Notes: generated by a model not told the origin, from the sequence alone. A stretch of 64,000 nt of DNA from Photobacterium angustum (GCF_002954615.1 NZ_MSCJ01000003.1:372001-436000); one strand, 5' to 3'; positions 10,233 to 19,413 are shown, numbered from the stretch's first letter. Numbers and translations are program-made.

Positions 10233-10667
10233 TTGAGAGTGAATACAAACTTATTCAGTTTACCGGCAGAAGTTCAGGCTGAAATTAATGAGCGTCATGA
10301 GCATGAACAAGAATTAAGTCGTCGACATTGTTCTTATGTTCATTTTATTGCAGAAAGCATCAATCAACCTGATTCTTACCGTTCTATTGATGATCCTAAA
10401 TATCGCGAACCCACACCCAGTGAAATACGCGAGGTATTTGAACATTTAGCGAATGTTCATAGTAAAGGCATAGTTACTAAAATGCTGGGCATAAAGGGGA
10501 AATCGAACCCTATGCGAACAATTAACCGTTGGATAGATGGAGAATCGTCAATCCCTTATCCTGCTTGGCGATTAATGTTGATTCTTGATGGCAGAGTGGT
10601 TCAAACAAATAGGCTTCCTACTGAAACAGGGCAAAAGCCATGGAAGAAATATTATAAGCAAGAATAA
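10233..10667 (+). CDS. Small protein with a probable helix-turn-helix C-terminus
   Basis: 144 residues, not recognised by name. It has no internal Met before residue ~87, so it should start at TTG 10233 (AGGAAG at 10222-10227, spacing 5) or GTG 10239. The N-terminal half is charged. The C-terminal half (MLGIKGKSNPMRTINRW followed by SSIPYPAWRLMLI) resembles the 'IPY-AWRLLL' end of phage and plasmid HTH proteins, so DNA binding is a reasonable guess. It lies 129 bp after the methyltransferase-HNH gene on the same strand and may be its partner. Function is inferred from motif resemblance only. Confidence 0.6.
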   Translation: MRVNTNLFSLPAEVQAEINERHEHEQELSRRHCSYVHFIAESINQPDSYRSIDDPKYREPTPSEIREVFEHLANVHSKGIVTKMLGIKGKSNPMRTINRWIDGESSIPYPAWRLMLILDGRVVQTNRLPTETGQKPWKKYYKQE

Positions 10668-11392
10668 AGCGCTTTTATTTAATGTAACTATCTGAATATG
10701 TTAGAGGTTACATTGGTTCTTTATTTTTGTAAGGCTGAATAGCTGGAATGAGTAGACTAATCGTATTCAAGTTAATAACGGTATTTAATCAACAGGCTAT
10801 GGTGTGAAAGTTCGGAATAAAAGATGATGAGTTAATAGCTGCTATGTACATTAATAAGAGGTTATATGACATGCTTAGTTTTTTATAGGCGGCTTTTTTC
10901 CCCTAGTCTGAAATAAATCACCGTTATTCCAGATTCGCTAAAATATCTTTAATTGGAGAAGTTAATGCTATCTTTTATTAAAATGTTTTCTATTAATAAT
11001 AACTATATTGACTGAATTGTTAATTAAATATCGTATTGAGAGAGGCCAAATTAAATGTGACAGCCTAAACATAGATCGCTACTTTAATATTTTTTTATCG
11101 TCTTTCTTCCATTTCATCTATTAAATATTTTAAATTTCTCACTTCTATCTTTAATTCCATATTTATATTTTTATTTGTTAGTTATATAAACTTTCCCAAT
11201 CATTCTTTTAAGGTATATGCAACGGAATGAAGATCACTTTATAGAATATTAAACCGTGAGCATATTCAAATAAGTGCTTTTTTTTGATTTTAATCAAAAT
11301 TTGAATGTGTAGTTTAGTTGTTGATGCTAAGGCGGAATATTTTGCTTTAGTGATATCAACATCAATAAATACATTATAAAAGAAGCATAAAT
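10668..11392. other. Gene-free region upstream of the first chitinase gene
   Basis: 725 bp, very AT-rich, without a convincing ORF or structural RNA. It probably carries the regulatory region of the chitinase gene. I could not identify specific operators. Confidence 0.5.
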
Positions 11393-14008
11393 ATGAAAAA
11401 GAAGCGTTTAAATAAAATATTAATAGGCATGATGATTACTGGTTGTACGGCAGGATCGATGGCTTCAACTATCGCTTACGCGGAAGCTGAACCTTGGGTG
11501 AGTGGCGTTGGGCTAACTAAAACAAAAATAGACTCGACAAAAGAAATATATAATACCTACGAAGCAGATAAGGCATTACCAAAAGTATCAGCCTACCTGT
11601 CTAATTGGGCGCATTATGAGCAAGGGTATGAGCCTAACATAGAGGCTTTATCTAAATATGATACTGTTATTTTATCATTCTTTGGTCTCTGTGGAACTGA
11701 AGTTGGTGATCCTAGTATTACTGGTGCGGTAGAGCACCTGAAAACATACTGTGATGAATTTGGCGGTAAAAAGTTTGAAATTATGACTACCGACAAATTT
11801 GCTGATTTCCAAAAGGAGTTTCCATCTGCTGGTGTTCCAGGAAAATGGGATGGTAAGTGGCTGGAGAAAAATCCAGGGGGAATGCTAGGAGTAATGCAAA
11901 AACTAGCGAATGATACAGATACAAAAGTCGCTGTTTCAATTTTTGGCTGGTCTTTATCAAATATTGCTTCTGATGCGGTAAAACCTGAAAATCGTCCTGT
12001 ATTAATTAATAGTCTTATTGAATTTCTTAATGCTTACCCGTTCGTCAGCCAATTGGATATTGACTGGGAATACCCTGGCATTCAAGGTGCTTCTGAGAAC
12101 GTATTTGATCCTGAAAATGACGCCAAAAACTATGCAGATTTTATTCGCGATCTTCGCTCTGCTTTGCATAATAATGGTCGTGATGATGTTAAAATCGGTA
12201 TTGCTTCCGGTGCACCAAAAGACAAAATTGATGCTGCAGAGTTACAAAACCTAATTACCGCAGGTGTGGATACAATCCACTTAATGACGTACGATTTCTT
12301 TGGTGAATCTTGGGCTGATGAACTGGCACACCATACGAATCTCATGTCCAATGCGAGTAGAGAATGGTCGTCAGATGCCTCGATTAGATACATGATCGAT
12401 GAACTAAATATCGATCCTGCAAAGATTCAAATTGGTTACGCTAACTATAGTCGTAATGCGATTGATGCAGAGATAACCTCACATAGTCCATTACAAGGTA
12501 CCTTTGTTAAAGGTAAAAATGTAATGGGAAGTTGGGAAGCAGCTTCTACAAGTATCAATGACATCTTCACGCACTATGCTAACCCCGATGAAACGAAAGG
12601 TTTGCTGCCAATTAATGATTACCACTTATATACAGATGAAGAAGCAAATGCTGATTACTTATATAAAAAAGAGAATGGAATTTTCTTATCTATAGATACT
12701 CCTCGAACGGTTTACGCTAAAGCACAATATGCAGTGAAAAATAAATTAGGCGGTATCTTTAATTGGATGGGAGATCCTGATGAAGGTTTGATGCTTAATG
12801 CTGCCCGTGAAGGTCTTGGTAATAAAATTATTACTCAGAAAATCAACATGGATAAAATCATTAATACATGTGGCGAAAATACCACGGCTGAAAAATGTGA
12901 AAAGTTAACCCTCCTGATAGGAAATGAAGTAAAAGTTGACGCCGGTGAATCTCAACAGGCTGAATTTGCTCTTGGTCAATCCTATTTACTTCATGGCTCT
13001 GTTACCCATTCAGATAAAGTGAAAAAAACGGTTTGGACTGTTAAGAAAGTAATAGGTACAGATAAAGCAAATATCATTATTGATAACAAGAAAAAATTAG
13101 AGACGAGTTTCTCTGTAGATTTAGCTGAAGTTCCTGATAAAGATATTAAGGTAACGTTACAATTAAAAGCCCATCTCAAGGACGGCTCTGTTGTTAAAGA
13201 TACAGTAGTATATAAACTGAAAAAGCATCAGCCAGATATTACACCTGAGATCAATAACATTGAATACAATGCCGTATATGACATGTCATTACATACGCCA
13301 TTGACTTTCAAAGCCGATGTATCAGCTCCTTCTGGCAAGGGCTTAGACTACTCTTGGAATGTATTAAAGAATCAATACAATATTAAATTTGATGATTCAT
13401 CAGTAAATCCTGCTGAGATTACTTTAAATACGTTACCAAACAAGCCTACATATACATTTGATGTAGCTCTTACTGTCACAAATGTTTATGGAAAAACAGA
13501 TTCTAAAACCGTTCAAGTGTCTGTATCTGGTGATGAATCTGCCAATAACGCTCCGACAGCAAACTTTAATGTTATTACTACTGAGCCAACAGTAAATACA
13601 GCCGTTTTAATTGAGTCGGATTCGAGTGACGAACTAGTAAATGAACTTAAATCTGATTGGAACGTTACACATAATGGTGAAGTTGTTGAAGTTCGCCATG
13701 AAGGTAAAGACGTTAGCTTTGTACCAACAGAAGAAGGTGAATACATAATTAACTTAAAAGTAACGGATGTGTTTGGTAAAGAAGATTCAACTGAGCGCAC
13801 TGTTACAGTTATAAAACCATCTATTGATGTTGACTATGTTTACCCTGATGGTTTTGGTAATTATCAAGACGGCACTGTTGTTAAATTTGATGGCCAAGGT
13901 ATCTACCAGTGCTTCGGAGACTGGGCTGCAAACTGTAATGTTGAGGCGTACTTACCTGGTGCAGCTAATCCAGATTGGGTTAGTCAGCAGTGGAAGAAGC
14001 TTGATTAG
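11393..14008 (+). CDS. Secreted GH18 chitinase with PKD-like and chitin-binding domains
   Basis: 871 residues. A signal peptide covers about residues 1-30 (Lys-rich start, hydrophobic core, AYAEA-like end). The GH18 barrel spans about 60-470. The active-site block near residue 220 reads SQLDIDWEYPG: the catalytic DxDxE is kept, but the first Asp-Gly of the usual DGxDxDxE is Ser-Gln, and the SxGG strand reads SIFGW. Two or three PKD/Ig-like domains follow (about 500-800). The last ~60 residues look like a Cys-containing carbohydrate-binding module (YQCFGDWAANC, then DWVSQQWKKLD). It cuts chitin outside the cell. It has its own terminator and is followed by an RpoS-like sigma gene. GH18 assignment is sure; the exact product pattern is not. 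Confidence 0.93.
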   Translation: MKKKRLNKILIGMMITGCTAGSMASTIAYAEAEPWVSGVGLTKTKIDSTKEIYNTYEADKALPKVSAYLSNWAHYEQGYEPNIEALSKYDTVILSFFGLCGTEVGDPSITGAVEHLKTYCDEFGGKKFEIMTTDKFADFQKEFPSAGVPGKWDGKWLEKNPGGMLGVMQKLANDTDTKVAVSIFGWSLSNIASDAVKPENRPVLINSLIEFLNAYPFVSQLDIDWEYPGIQGASENVFDPENDAKNYADFIRDLRSALHNNGRDDVKIGIASGAPKDKIDAAELQNLITAGVDTIHLMTYDFFGESWADELAHHTNLMSNASREWSSDASIRYMIDELNIDPAKIQIGYANYSRNAIDAEITSHSPLQGTFVKGKNVMGSWEAASTSINDIFTHYANPDETKGLLPINDYHLYTDEEANADYLYKKENGIFLSIDTPRTVYAKAQYAVKNKLGGIFNWMGDPDEGLMLNAAREGLGNKIITQKINMDKIINTCGENTTAEKCEKLTLLIGNEVKVDAGESQQAEFALGQSYLLHGSVTHSDKVKKTVWTVKKVIGTDKANIIIDNKKKLETSFSVDLAEVPDKDIKVTLQLKAHLKDGSVVKDTVVYKLKKHQPDITPEINNIEYNAVYDMSLHTPLTFKADVSAPSGKGLDYSWNVLKNQYNIKFDDSSVNPAEITLNTLPNKPTYTFDVALTVTNVYGKTDSKTVQVSVSGDESANNAPTANFNVITTEPTVNTAVLIESDSSDELVNELKSDWNVTHNGEVVEVRHEGKDVSFVPTEEGEYIINLKVTDVFGKEDSTERTVTVIKPSIDVDYVYPDGFGNYQDGTVVKFDGQGIYQCFGDWAANCNVEAYLPGAANPDWVSQQWKKLD

Positions 14009-14123
14009 TCTTTCATTCTAAAAGAGGTTGTCGATTTTGGTTTGATAGCTGGTGTAACCTAAATAGTTGCTATCCATATGGGCAATAATCGATAAGATCA
14101 TTTAGGCTGTTTTATAACGATAT

Positions 14124-14158
14124 AAAAATCCGATAAGCATAGTTTATCGGATTTTTTT
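14124..14158 (+). terminator. Intrinsic terminator after the first chitinase gene
   Basis: Long stem (AAATCCGATAA with TTTATCGGATTT, 6-nt loop) ending in a run of T. Confidence 0.88.
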
Positions 14159-14190
14159 TAGACAGAGACTAGGAACCGGACTTGTCTGTT

Positions 14191-14222
14191 ATTGTTAATT
14201 CCATTGTTAATTCCATTGTTAC
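14191..14222. repeat. 12-bp tandem repeat, about 2.6 copies
   Basis: Unit ATTGTTAATTCC, two perfect copies and a partial third. It lies in the 391-bp gap (14159-14549) before the sigma factor gene. I found nothing else to annotate in that gap; the promoter of the sigma gene must be there. Confidence 0.8.
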
Positions 14223-14549
14223 TTCTATTTGTAGCACGATATTTATGTGTTGTGATTTTTACCGCAATATTAATCGTGCCATTCCATCTTATTTATGATT
14301 TTTTGGCTTTTAAGTTTTCTTATTAGCATCAAAATCACAAATACACTTATTTGATTGAAATATTTTCTGTGAATGTGTTTTTATATTCCGCGATGGCATT
14401 ACTTGATGTGAATAAGAGGGTATTATCACAATGGTGGTGTGATTTAAGGATGTATAGGTGCTCTAGGCGAATATTATTCTGGTATCTAGATTTAATAATT
14501 CATAATAATGTGCACTTGTATATGATGCTTATATTAGTAAGGAAACTAA

Positions 14550-15404
14550 ATGAAAAACACCGAGATCGATATGATCGGTTTATACATGAAGGAAATATCC
14601 AGCAAACCACTACTCACTAAAATGGATGAAATTCATTACAGTCGTAAATACTTGCGTGGCGATAATCAAGCCAAAGAAAAGTTAATCGAATCGAATTTAA
14701 GATTAGTAGTGAGTATTGCCAAAAAGTATCGTGCAGCACACTTATTATTAGGCGATATGATTGATGAAGGTAACTTGGGATTAATCACTGCAGTAGAAAA
14801 GTTCGATCCAGAAAAAGGATTTCGCTTTTCCACTTATGCTACATGGTGGATTAAACAAAACATTGAACGTGCTATTCATAATCAAAATAGAACCATTCGC
14901 TTACCCGTTCATGTGTCTAAAGAAATTAATGGGTTGCTTCGTACACACCGAGATTTAATGAAAAAACAAAACCATGAACCAACGCATGAAGATATAGCTC
15001 AACAACTCAACAAAGAAACTCATGACATCTCAACATTGTTTTCTTATGAACAAAAGATCGTTTCATTAGATCAAACCCTTGGGGATGATGAAAGTACAGG
15101 TACCATCGCGAGCCTCGTGGTTGATGAACAAATACCGTCACCATCTCATATTGTAGAAGAAAACAGTATGGTTAATTTGGCCGAGGACATATTAAACAAA
15201 ATAAAGCCAAGAGAGCGAGAGATTCTGTGTCGTCGGTTTGGGGTGATGGGGTATGAACCTCAAACATTACAAGAAGTTGCACTTGCGCTTGGAATAACCC
15301 GAGAGCGAGTAAGACAGCTACAGGCGAAATCCTTGGAACGGCTAAAAATGAACTTGAAGTATGATAACTACGATTTCGATATGTTATTTTCCGCTACCGC
15401 ATAG
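14550..15404 (+). CDS. RpoS-like sigma-70 family factor (RpoQ-like)
   Basis: 284 residues, most like RpoS but without its N-terminal extension and quite divergent (RpoS is ~330). Sigma region 2 is clear ([49 protein letters not shown]). So is region 4 with its helix-turn-helix ([17 protein letters not shown]). AAGGAAA precedes the ATG with good spacing. RpoS keeps its own locus in Vibrionaceae, so this is likely a paralogue such as RpoQ, which in Vibrio fischeri has been linked to chitinase activity, luminescence and motility. Its position beside a chitinase gene fits. The RpoQ name is inference, so no symbol is given. Confidence 0.85.
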   Translation: MKNTEIDMIGLYMKEISSKPLLTKMDEIHYSRKYLRGDNQAKEKLIESNLRLVVSIAKKYRAAHLLLGDMIDEGNLGLITAVEKFDPEKGFRFSTYATWWIKQNIERAIHNQNRTIRLPVHVSKEINGLLRTHRDLMKKQNHEPTHEDIAQQLNKETHDISTLFSYEQKIVSLDQTLGDDESTGTIASLVVDEQIPSPSHIVEENSMVNLAEDILNKIKPREREILCRRFGVMGYEPQTLQEVALALGITRERVRQLQAKSLERLKMNLKYDNYDFDMLFSATA

Positions 15405-15702
15405 AATGAATATCGCGATGTTTTCTCTATATACTGACGCGCTTTATTCATCTAGTCGTGGCAGTAAATATACGTTGGCGGTTATGTAATATTTTCGTTA
15501 TACCTTGTGCTGAAGTAAACAACGGACATGTATTTGTACAGTTACAATAAAAGGAAAACCATCCGTATCCGTTGCAAAGTTGTAATTATTTACCATACCG
15601 ATAAGGGTATATTGGTTATTTAGCGGCGGGGAGTAAGCATGGATGACCAATGGTTACCTGATGGTTGCCGTTGGTTAATCTCAATAATTGGCATTGTCGA
15701 TA

Positions 15703-15981
15703 TTATTGTTCTTTACTATTTTTCTCGGCTGTTTCCATTAATTTCATCGAGTCTTTGTAATCGCTAAATTTTGTTGGCTCTGTTAATTTCAAATCTTTTT
15801 TCATTGATGTACTGAAAGCACCGTCTTTTAGGATAATGGATAGTATGCTGTAGGCGGGAATAGTGACTTTGTTCGTACCATCAAGATCTTGAAGAAAAGC
15901 ACCAGATTTCGTGTAAGCGATAAATTGTTGGGGATAGTCTTCAGTGCTGCCATGCGGTAGGCGAAGGTTAATAGTAATCAT
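15703..15981 (-). CDS. Hypothetical protein, 92 residues
   Basis: Not recognised. The start ATG has AAGGA 7 nt upstream on the minus strand, which supports a real gene. The first two-thirds are beta-rich in appearance (MITINLRLPHG, then VTIPAYSILSIIL). The C-terminal third is charged and probably helical. No signal peptide or membrane segment. It is the last of three small minus-strand genes (15703-16690). The 298 bp between it and the sigma gene (15405-15702) hold nothing I can support. Confidence 0.6.
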   Translation of the reverse strand: MITINLRLPHGSTEDYPQQFIAYTKSGAFLQDLDGTNKVTIPAYSILSIILKDGAFSTSMKKDLKLTEPTKFSDYKDSMKLMETAEKNSKEQ

Positions 15982-16075
15982 GGGTTGTCCTTAAATTTTA
16001 TACGTTATTTGGGATATGAATAAACGTAGAGATTGGCTGATTGAGCAAGGTAATGTGTAAGAGATAAATTTCGCA

Positions 16076-16372
16076 CTAGCTGTTGAAATGTCTTTCATCT
16101 GGCGACATACCAAGATTTAATGTCTGGTAGCATTTGTGTAGATTTAAAAACATACCTTCCTGCTCTATCTCTTTGGTCATTAGCGCTCGTAAGCTTTCTA
16201 ACGTGTGGTTATCTTGCACTTCTATCGTGTAAACATCTTTTTCACTCATGCGCTGTTTAGCCTTTATTGACGGTTCTTCTACTTTGTGAATTTTGACACC
16301 AAGCTTTGACAAAAGGGCTGGGATAGTCGCTGTACCGCAAATACATTCAGATCGAAAAGTCATTAGTTTCAT
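16076..16372 (-). CDS. Hypothetical protein, 98 residues
   Basis: Not recognised. The frame opens from a TTG at 16387, but ATG 16372 is the more likely start; neither has a strong Shine-Dalgarno. Two cysteines near the N-terminus (SECICG) could bind metal or form a disulphide, though there is no signal peptide. The centre is charged and basic. It lies between two other small minus-strand ORFs, with 94- and 111-bp gaps, so an operon is uncertain. Confidence 0.5.
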   Translation of the reverse strand: MKLMTFRSECICGTATIPALLSKLGVKIHKVEEPSIKAKQRMSEKDVYTIEVQDNHTLESLRALMTKEIEQEGMFLNLHKCYQTLNLGMSPDERHFNS

Positions 16373-16483
16373 GGTGTCGGTACTCAAAAGTAAAAGTCAG
16401 TCTAATGTTGAAACGCTGTAAGAGAGTGGATAGGAAGCTTACTGCTTTGAAAGATAGTAACAATTAAGGATAGTTAATTTTTA

Positions 16484-16690
16484 TTATGATCCTGATTTTA
16501 TACAGCGCTCTGCGCTTGCAAAAAGGTTATTACATATTGTCTGTTGTTTGTTATGTTCAGCTGTTCCTGCGATTAAAGAATCCAATACTTCTTTGGCTTT
16601 ATGGTAGTCTTCCACGATAAGAGCAAATCGGTCTTCAAAAGCATTTTTTCTTATTTTTTTTCCAGGTTTCTTTCCAGATTTACGCATCAT
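16484..16690 (-). CDS. Hypothetical protein, 68 residues
   Basis: Not recognised. A very basic N-terminus (about nine Lys/Arg in the first 18 residues, including GKKPGKKIRK) is followed by a helical segment and two Cys. ATG 16690 and 16687 are both possible; the Shine-Dalgarno is weak. The basic tail could bind nucleic acid, but nothing else supports a function. Confidence 0.45.
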   Translation of the reverse strand: MMRKSGKKPGKKIRKNAFEDRFALIVEDYHKAKEVLDSLIAGTAEHNKQQTICNNLFASAERCIKSGS

Positions 16691-17154
16691 AATCTCGCTA
16701 TATTAGAGGTGTAGTGCAAAGACAATCATCTAACTCAGTAATGAAGAAAAGATATTGCAGAATAGATGTGATGAATTAAATGGAAGAGAAACAGAGAAGC
16801 TTTTAATGGAATATTTAATTAATCGTTGTTTTGCATCGGCTATTTTACAGGTTATTTAAATAATAGATATAAAAATAAATTAAATCAATAAATGTCATTA
16901 AAATCAATTGGTTGAGTTTTATTTTCTGATTTTGATAAAATAAACATATACAGCCTATCGATTTAGTGTTCTACTGCAATGGCTCTGTTGTTCAGAGTTA
17001 TTAATGAAACATCAAGTAAAAGTAAAACCCTCAGAATATCTTCGTTATTGTTGCCATCCTCTGTGTTTCCCTTAGCTTCTTCGTCACATCGATAATTCAG
17101 ACTCTTAGTACTTCGCATTTGCGATTTTTTATGAATTTATTTAAGGGACACATT
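16691..17154. other. Region upstream of the cold-shock gene
   Basis: 464 bp with no supportable ORF. The part nearest the gene is a likely long 5' leader, as is usual for cspA-type genes, but I could not identify a cold box. Confidence 0.45.
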
Positions 17155-17367
17155 ATGTCTAATAAAAATACTGGTTTAGTAAAATGGTTTAACGAAGATA
17201 AAGGCTTTGGTTTTATTACCCAAGACAATGGCGGTGCAGATGTATTTGTACATTTTCAAGCTATCGTTTCTGAAGGTTTTAAGACATTGATGGATGGTCA
17301 AAAGGTTTCTTTTGATGTCGAACAAGGTCAAAAGGGTCTCCAAGCTTCAAATGTTGTTGCTTTATAA
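17155..17367 (+). CDS. Cold-shock protein, CspA family
   Basis: 70-residue single cold-shock domain that binds single-stranded RNA/DNA and acts as an RNA chaperone. RNP1 (KGFGFI) and RNP2 (VFVHF) are intact, with the usual [11 protein letters not shown] start. The frame opens earlier at 17119, but ATG 17155, after TTAAGGGA (spacing 6), gives the normal family length and N-terminus. A weak hairpin with GGG/CCC ends lies at about 17380-17401, but it has no good T run. Confidence 0.95.
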   Translation: MSNKNTGLVKWFNEDKGFGFITQDNGGADVFVHFQAIVSEGFKTLMDGQKVSFDVEQGQKGLQASNVVAL

Positions 17368-17525
17368 GACTTTCTAAAGGGTAGCATTTTATTGCCGCCC
17401 ATTATCGAACACTAAAAAATATTGCTTTTATCATTATTCTATTTGTTTCTATTATTTCTCTATGAAGTTTAGATAATACTTAAATAATAATCATAGTAAT
17501 AACTTAAAATAAATAGGAAATATAA

Positions 17526-17729
17526 ATGTCAGTATATAATATTATGTACATTAATGATTTAGATAAAATAATCAAATCTGAAACTGTTTTTATGAAATGT
17601 TTAAGAGGTGCGAAAGTATCATCATCTTCTTTTGCTCCGTTTTTTACTGTCAAAATTGAATTGAGAGATATTGTCGGTAAATTATTAGCGACTAAAGAAA
17701 ATAATGCTTGGGTTAATAATGATAAATAG
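17526..17729 (+). CDS. Hypothetical protein, 67 residues
   Basis: Not recognised. AATAGGAAA lies just before the ATG. The protein is mixed-charge with a Ser-rich centre (KVSSSSFAPF). Its 3' end overlaps a second tiny ORF (17719-17844) by 11 bp and a terminator follows that, so the two look like a short operon. There is no signal peptide. Confidence 0.45.
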   Translation: MSVYNIMYINDLDKIIKSETVFMKCLRGAKVSSSSFAPFFTVKIELRDIVGKLLATKENNAWVNNDK

Positions 17730-17844
17730 ACAAAAAACAACTAAAAAAGAGCTGAAAAAAGCACATCATTTAGGTGTGGTTAGAAGAAGAATTGAAGATA
17801 TACATGATCGCATGATTTGGAGCAAGTTGTGGGAGCTCCCTTAA
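17719..17844 (+). CDS. Hypothetical very small basic protein, 41 residues
   Basis: Starts at ATG 17719 inside the end of the previous ORF and stops at TAA 17842-17844, just before a terminator. It is strongly basic at the N-terminus (TTKKELKKA). It carries VVRRRIED, which resembles the RRRIED stretch of the small PA3496-family proteins; the rest (MIWSKLWEL) does not clearly match. Translational coupling to the upstream ORF and the terminator are the reasons to list it. Confidence 0.45.
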   Translation: MINRQKTTKKELKKAHHLGVVRRRIEDIHDRMIWSKLWELP

Positions 17845-17845
17845 A

Positions 17846-17872
17846 GGCCGCTAGAAATAGTGGTCTTTTTAT
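17846..17872 (+). terminator. Intrinsic terminator after the two tiny ORFs
   Basis: Seven-pair stem with two G-T wobbles (GGCCGCT with AGTGGTC), then CTTTTT. Confidence 0.7.
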
Positions 17873-17887
17873 TTATCAGCTCTATTC

Positions 17888-17998
17888 TTAAATTCCTTCT
17901 GTTGATTTCCATCTTTTTACTTCACTCCGCATAGCTTCAAATTCATTATCGGTACTTTGACGTGCCAGTTGATAGTTGGGAAATTTTCTTCTACTCAT
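17888..17998 (-). CDS. Possible 36-residue protein
   Basis: ATG at 17998 reading left to TAA at 17888-17890. It is charged (MSRRKF start, EAMRSEVKRW near the end). No strong Shine-Dalgarno and no recognised family. It sits between the terminator on its left and the decayed decarboxylase fragment on its right. It may be chance. Confidence 0.25.
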   Translation of the reverse strand: MSRRKFPNYQLARQSTDNEFEAMRSEVKRWKSTEGI

Positions 17999-18023
17999 TA
18001 GTCATCACTTCAGCAGAAATAAC

Positions 18024-18109
18024 AATATTCAATTAATTGCTAAATATCAGTGCCTTTTCCTATCGTACTGGGTATCACCTTTAAAATATAACTAGGTGTG
18101 GTTTCTAGT
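18024..18109 (-). pseudogene. Decayed fragment of an acetoacetate decarboxylase gene
   Basis: These 86 bp align without gaps to 30451-30536, inside the intact decarboxylase gene of this window; by eye about 75 of 86 bases match. On the minus strand the frame reads like the intact protein (YILKVIPS, then GKGTD, then QLIEY), but a TAG at 18040-18042 replaces the Cys codon. No similarity continues on either side, so only an internal scrap of the gene is left. Confidence 0.85.
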
Positions 18110-18668
18110 AATACCGTTTATACCATTAGTAATGGTATTATTTTTCCTAAAATTTAATTTTATTGTATTTTCTTATCAAAATAATTCGCAATTTGAGAAT
18201 TCAAAAATTAACTATAAATTAAATCAACAATGTGTTGTTTATTCTCATCTATAATTTCTCACAACTGGGATAAATTATTTTAATATTTTTATCATTGTGT
18301 GTCTCCAATAACTCAAAACCTCGTTTTAGGTTTAAATGATTGTTTGTAAATACTTTTTACTTTGTTTTTTGTGTTTTTAAGATGTTGTCTTTCGTTGTGC
18401 TTTATGATTAAAAAGTATCTCATAAATAACAAAGTATGAATTTTAACTTAATTTCTTGTCTGTCTTAAATAAGATATATTATTATTTTATCTCAAAAGGC
18501 TTTAAATTTTTTACTCAGTTGTTGGATGATAATTAAATTTGGTTTTTATAGTGATCAAATTAAAAAATTATTCGTACTTCATTAAATAGAGTGTATTAGT
18601 GTTTGAAATTTTTATTTCAAATATCCCTAAACCGATAAACACTTTTATCAAAATTTAAGGAAATGGTT
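18110..18668. other. AT-rich region upstream of proteorhodopsin
   Basis: 559 bp without a supportable ORF. A short hairpin (18121-18137) followed by T-rich sequence is present. The promoter(s) of the proteorhodopsin/retinal operon should be here; I could not pick one out among the many AT-rich hexamers. Confidence 0.5.
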
Positions 18669-19361
18669 ATGCTAAATCCTAGTGACTTTGTAGGAGTCAG
18701 CTTTTGGCTGATGTCAGCAGCCATGATGGCTGCCACGTTCTTTTTTTGGGTTGAGCGAGATAGGGTTGTTGGTAAGTGGAAAACATCCCTCTCGGTCGCG
18801 GCAATGGTAACGGGTATTGCTTGTCTTCACTATTTCTATATGCGAGGAGTTTGGGTTGAAACAGGGCAAAGCCCAACCGTATTTAGATATGTAGATTGGC
18901 TCCTTACTGTACCGCTTCAAATCATCGAATTCTTCCTCATTCTTGTCGTCATTGCCGTTGTTCCTACCTCTTTATTCTGGCGTTTACTCATTGCAAGTAT
19001 TGTTATGCTTGTCGGTGGTTATCTTGGTGAGGTGGGTACCTTAAGTCCAATGGTTGGCTTTGTTATAGGTATGATTGGTTGGCTCTATATCATCTATGAA
19101 ATTTTCGTCGGCGAAGCGAGTACTATCAATGCAAATAGTGGTAATGAAGCTAGTCAAAGCGCTTTCAAAGCATTACGGCTTATCGTAACAATTGGTTGGT
19201 CGATTTATCCTATTGGTTATCTCGTTGGTTACTTTGGAGATGGCGGAAACGTTGCAATGCTCAATCTCATCTACAACCTTGCTGACTTTGTTAACAAGAT
19301 TGCATTTGGTGTTGTTATTTGGGCGGCAGCAACAAGAGATGCAGACAACGCAAGAGCTTAA
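18669..19361 (+). CDS. Proteorhodopsin, light-driven proton pump (blue-tuned residue)
   Basis: Seven-helix retinal protein of 230 residues in the inner membrane. Helix C reads RYVDWLLTVPLQIIEFF. The Asp (position 97 in the usual GPR numbering) is the proton acceptor, the Glu 11 residues later (108) is the donor, and the Gln 8 residues after the Asp (105) is the residue of blue-absorbing forms; green forms have Leu. The His of the acceptor complex (ACLHYFY) and the retinal Lys (DFVNKIAFG, residue ~210) are present. ATG 18669 is chosen over 18663 because AAGGAA (18657-18662) is only correctly spaced for it. It is first in an operon with all retinal genes. Confidence 0.97.
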   Translation: MLNPSDFVGVSFWLMSAAMMAATFFFWVERDRVVGKWKTSLSVAAMVTGIACLHYFYMRGVWVETGQSPTVFRYVDWLLTVPLQIIEFFLILVVIAVVPTSLFWRLLIASIVMLVGGYLGEVGTLSPMVGFVIGMIGWLYIIYEIFVGEASTINANSGNEASQSAFKALRLIVTIGWSIYPIGYLVGYFGDGGNVAMLNLIYNLADFVNKIAFGVVIWAAATRDADNARA

Positions 19362-19374
19362 TTCATCTTCATTT

Positions 19375-19402
19375 TAGTAAGAGGGCATTTGTCCTCTTAC
19401 TA
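19375..19402 (+). promoter_or_regulatory. Strong hairpin between proteorhodopsin and crtE
   Basis: A 10-bp perfect stem (TAGTAAGAGG with CCTCTTACTA, 8-nt loop) starts 14 bp after the proteorhodopsin stop and ends just before the crtE Shine-Dalgarno (GGAGG 19404-19408). No T run follows, so it is more likely an mRNA-stabilising or processing element, or a weak attenuator, than a terminator. Confidence 0.6.
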
Positions 19403-19413
19403 TGGAGGATACT

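Noticed and set aside
14351..14620. Open frame of 89 codons before the sigma factor gene
   Set aside because: It overlaps the sigma gene, has no good ribosome-binding site and has an atypical Trp/Tyr/Arg-rich composition.
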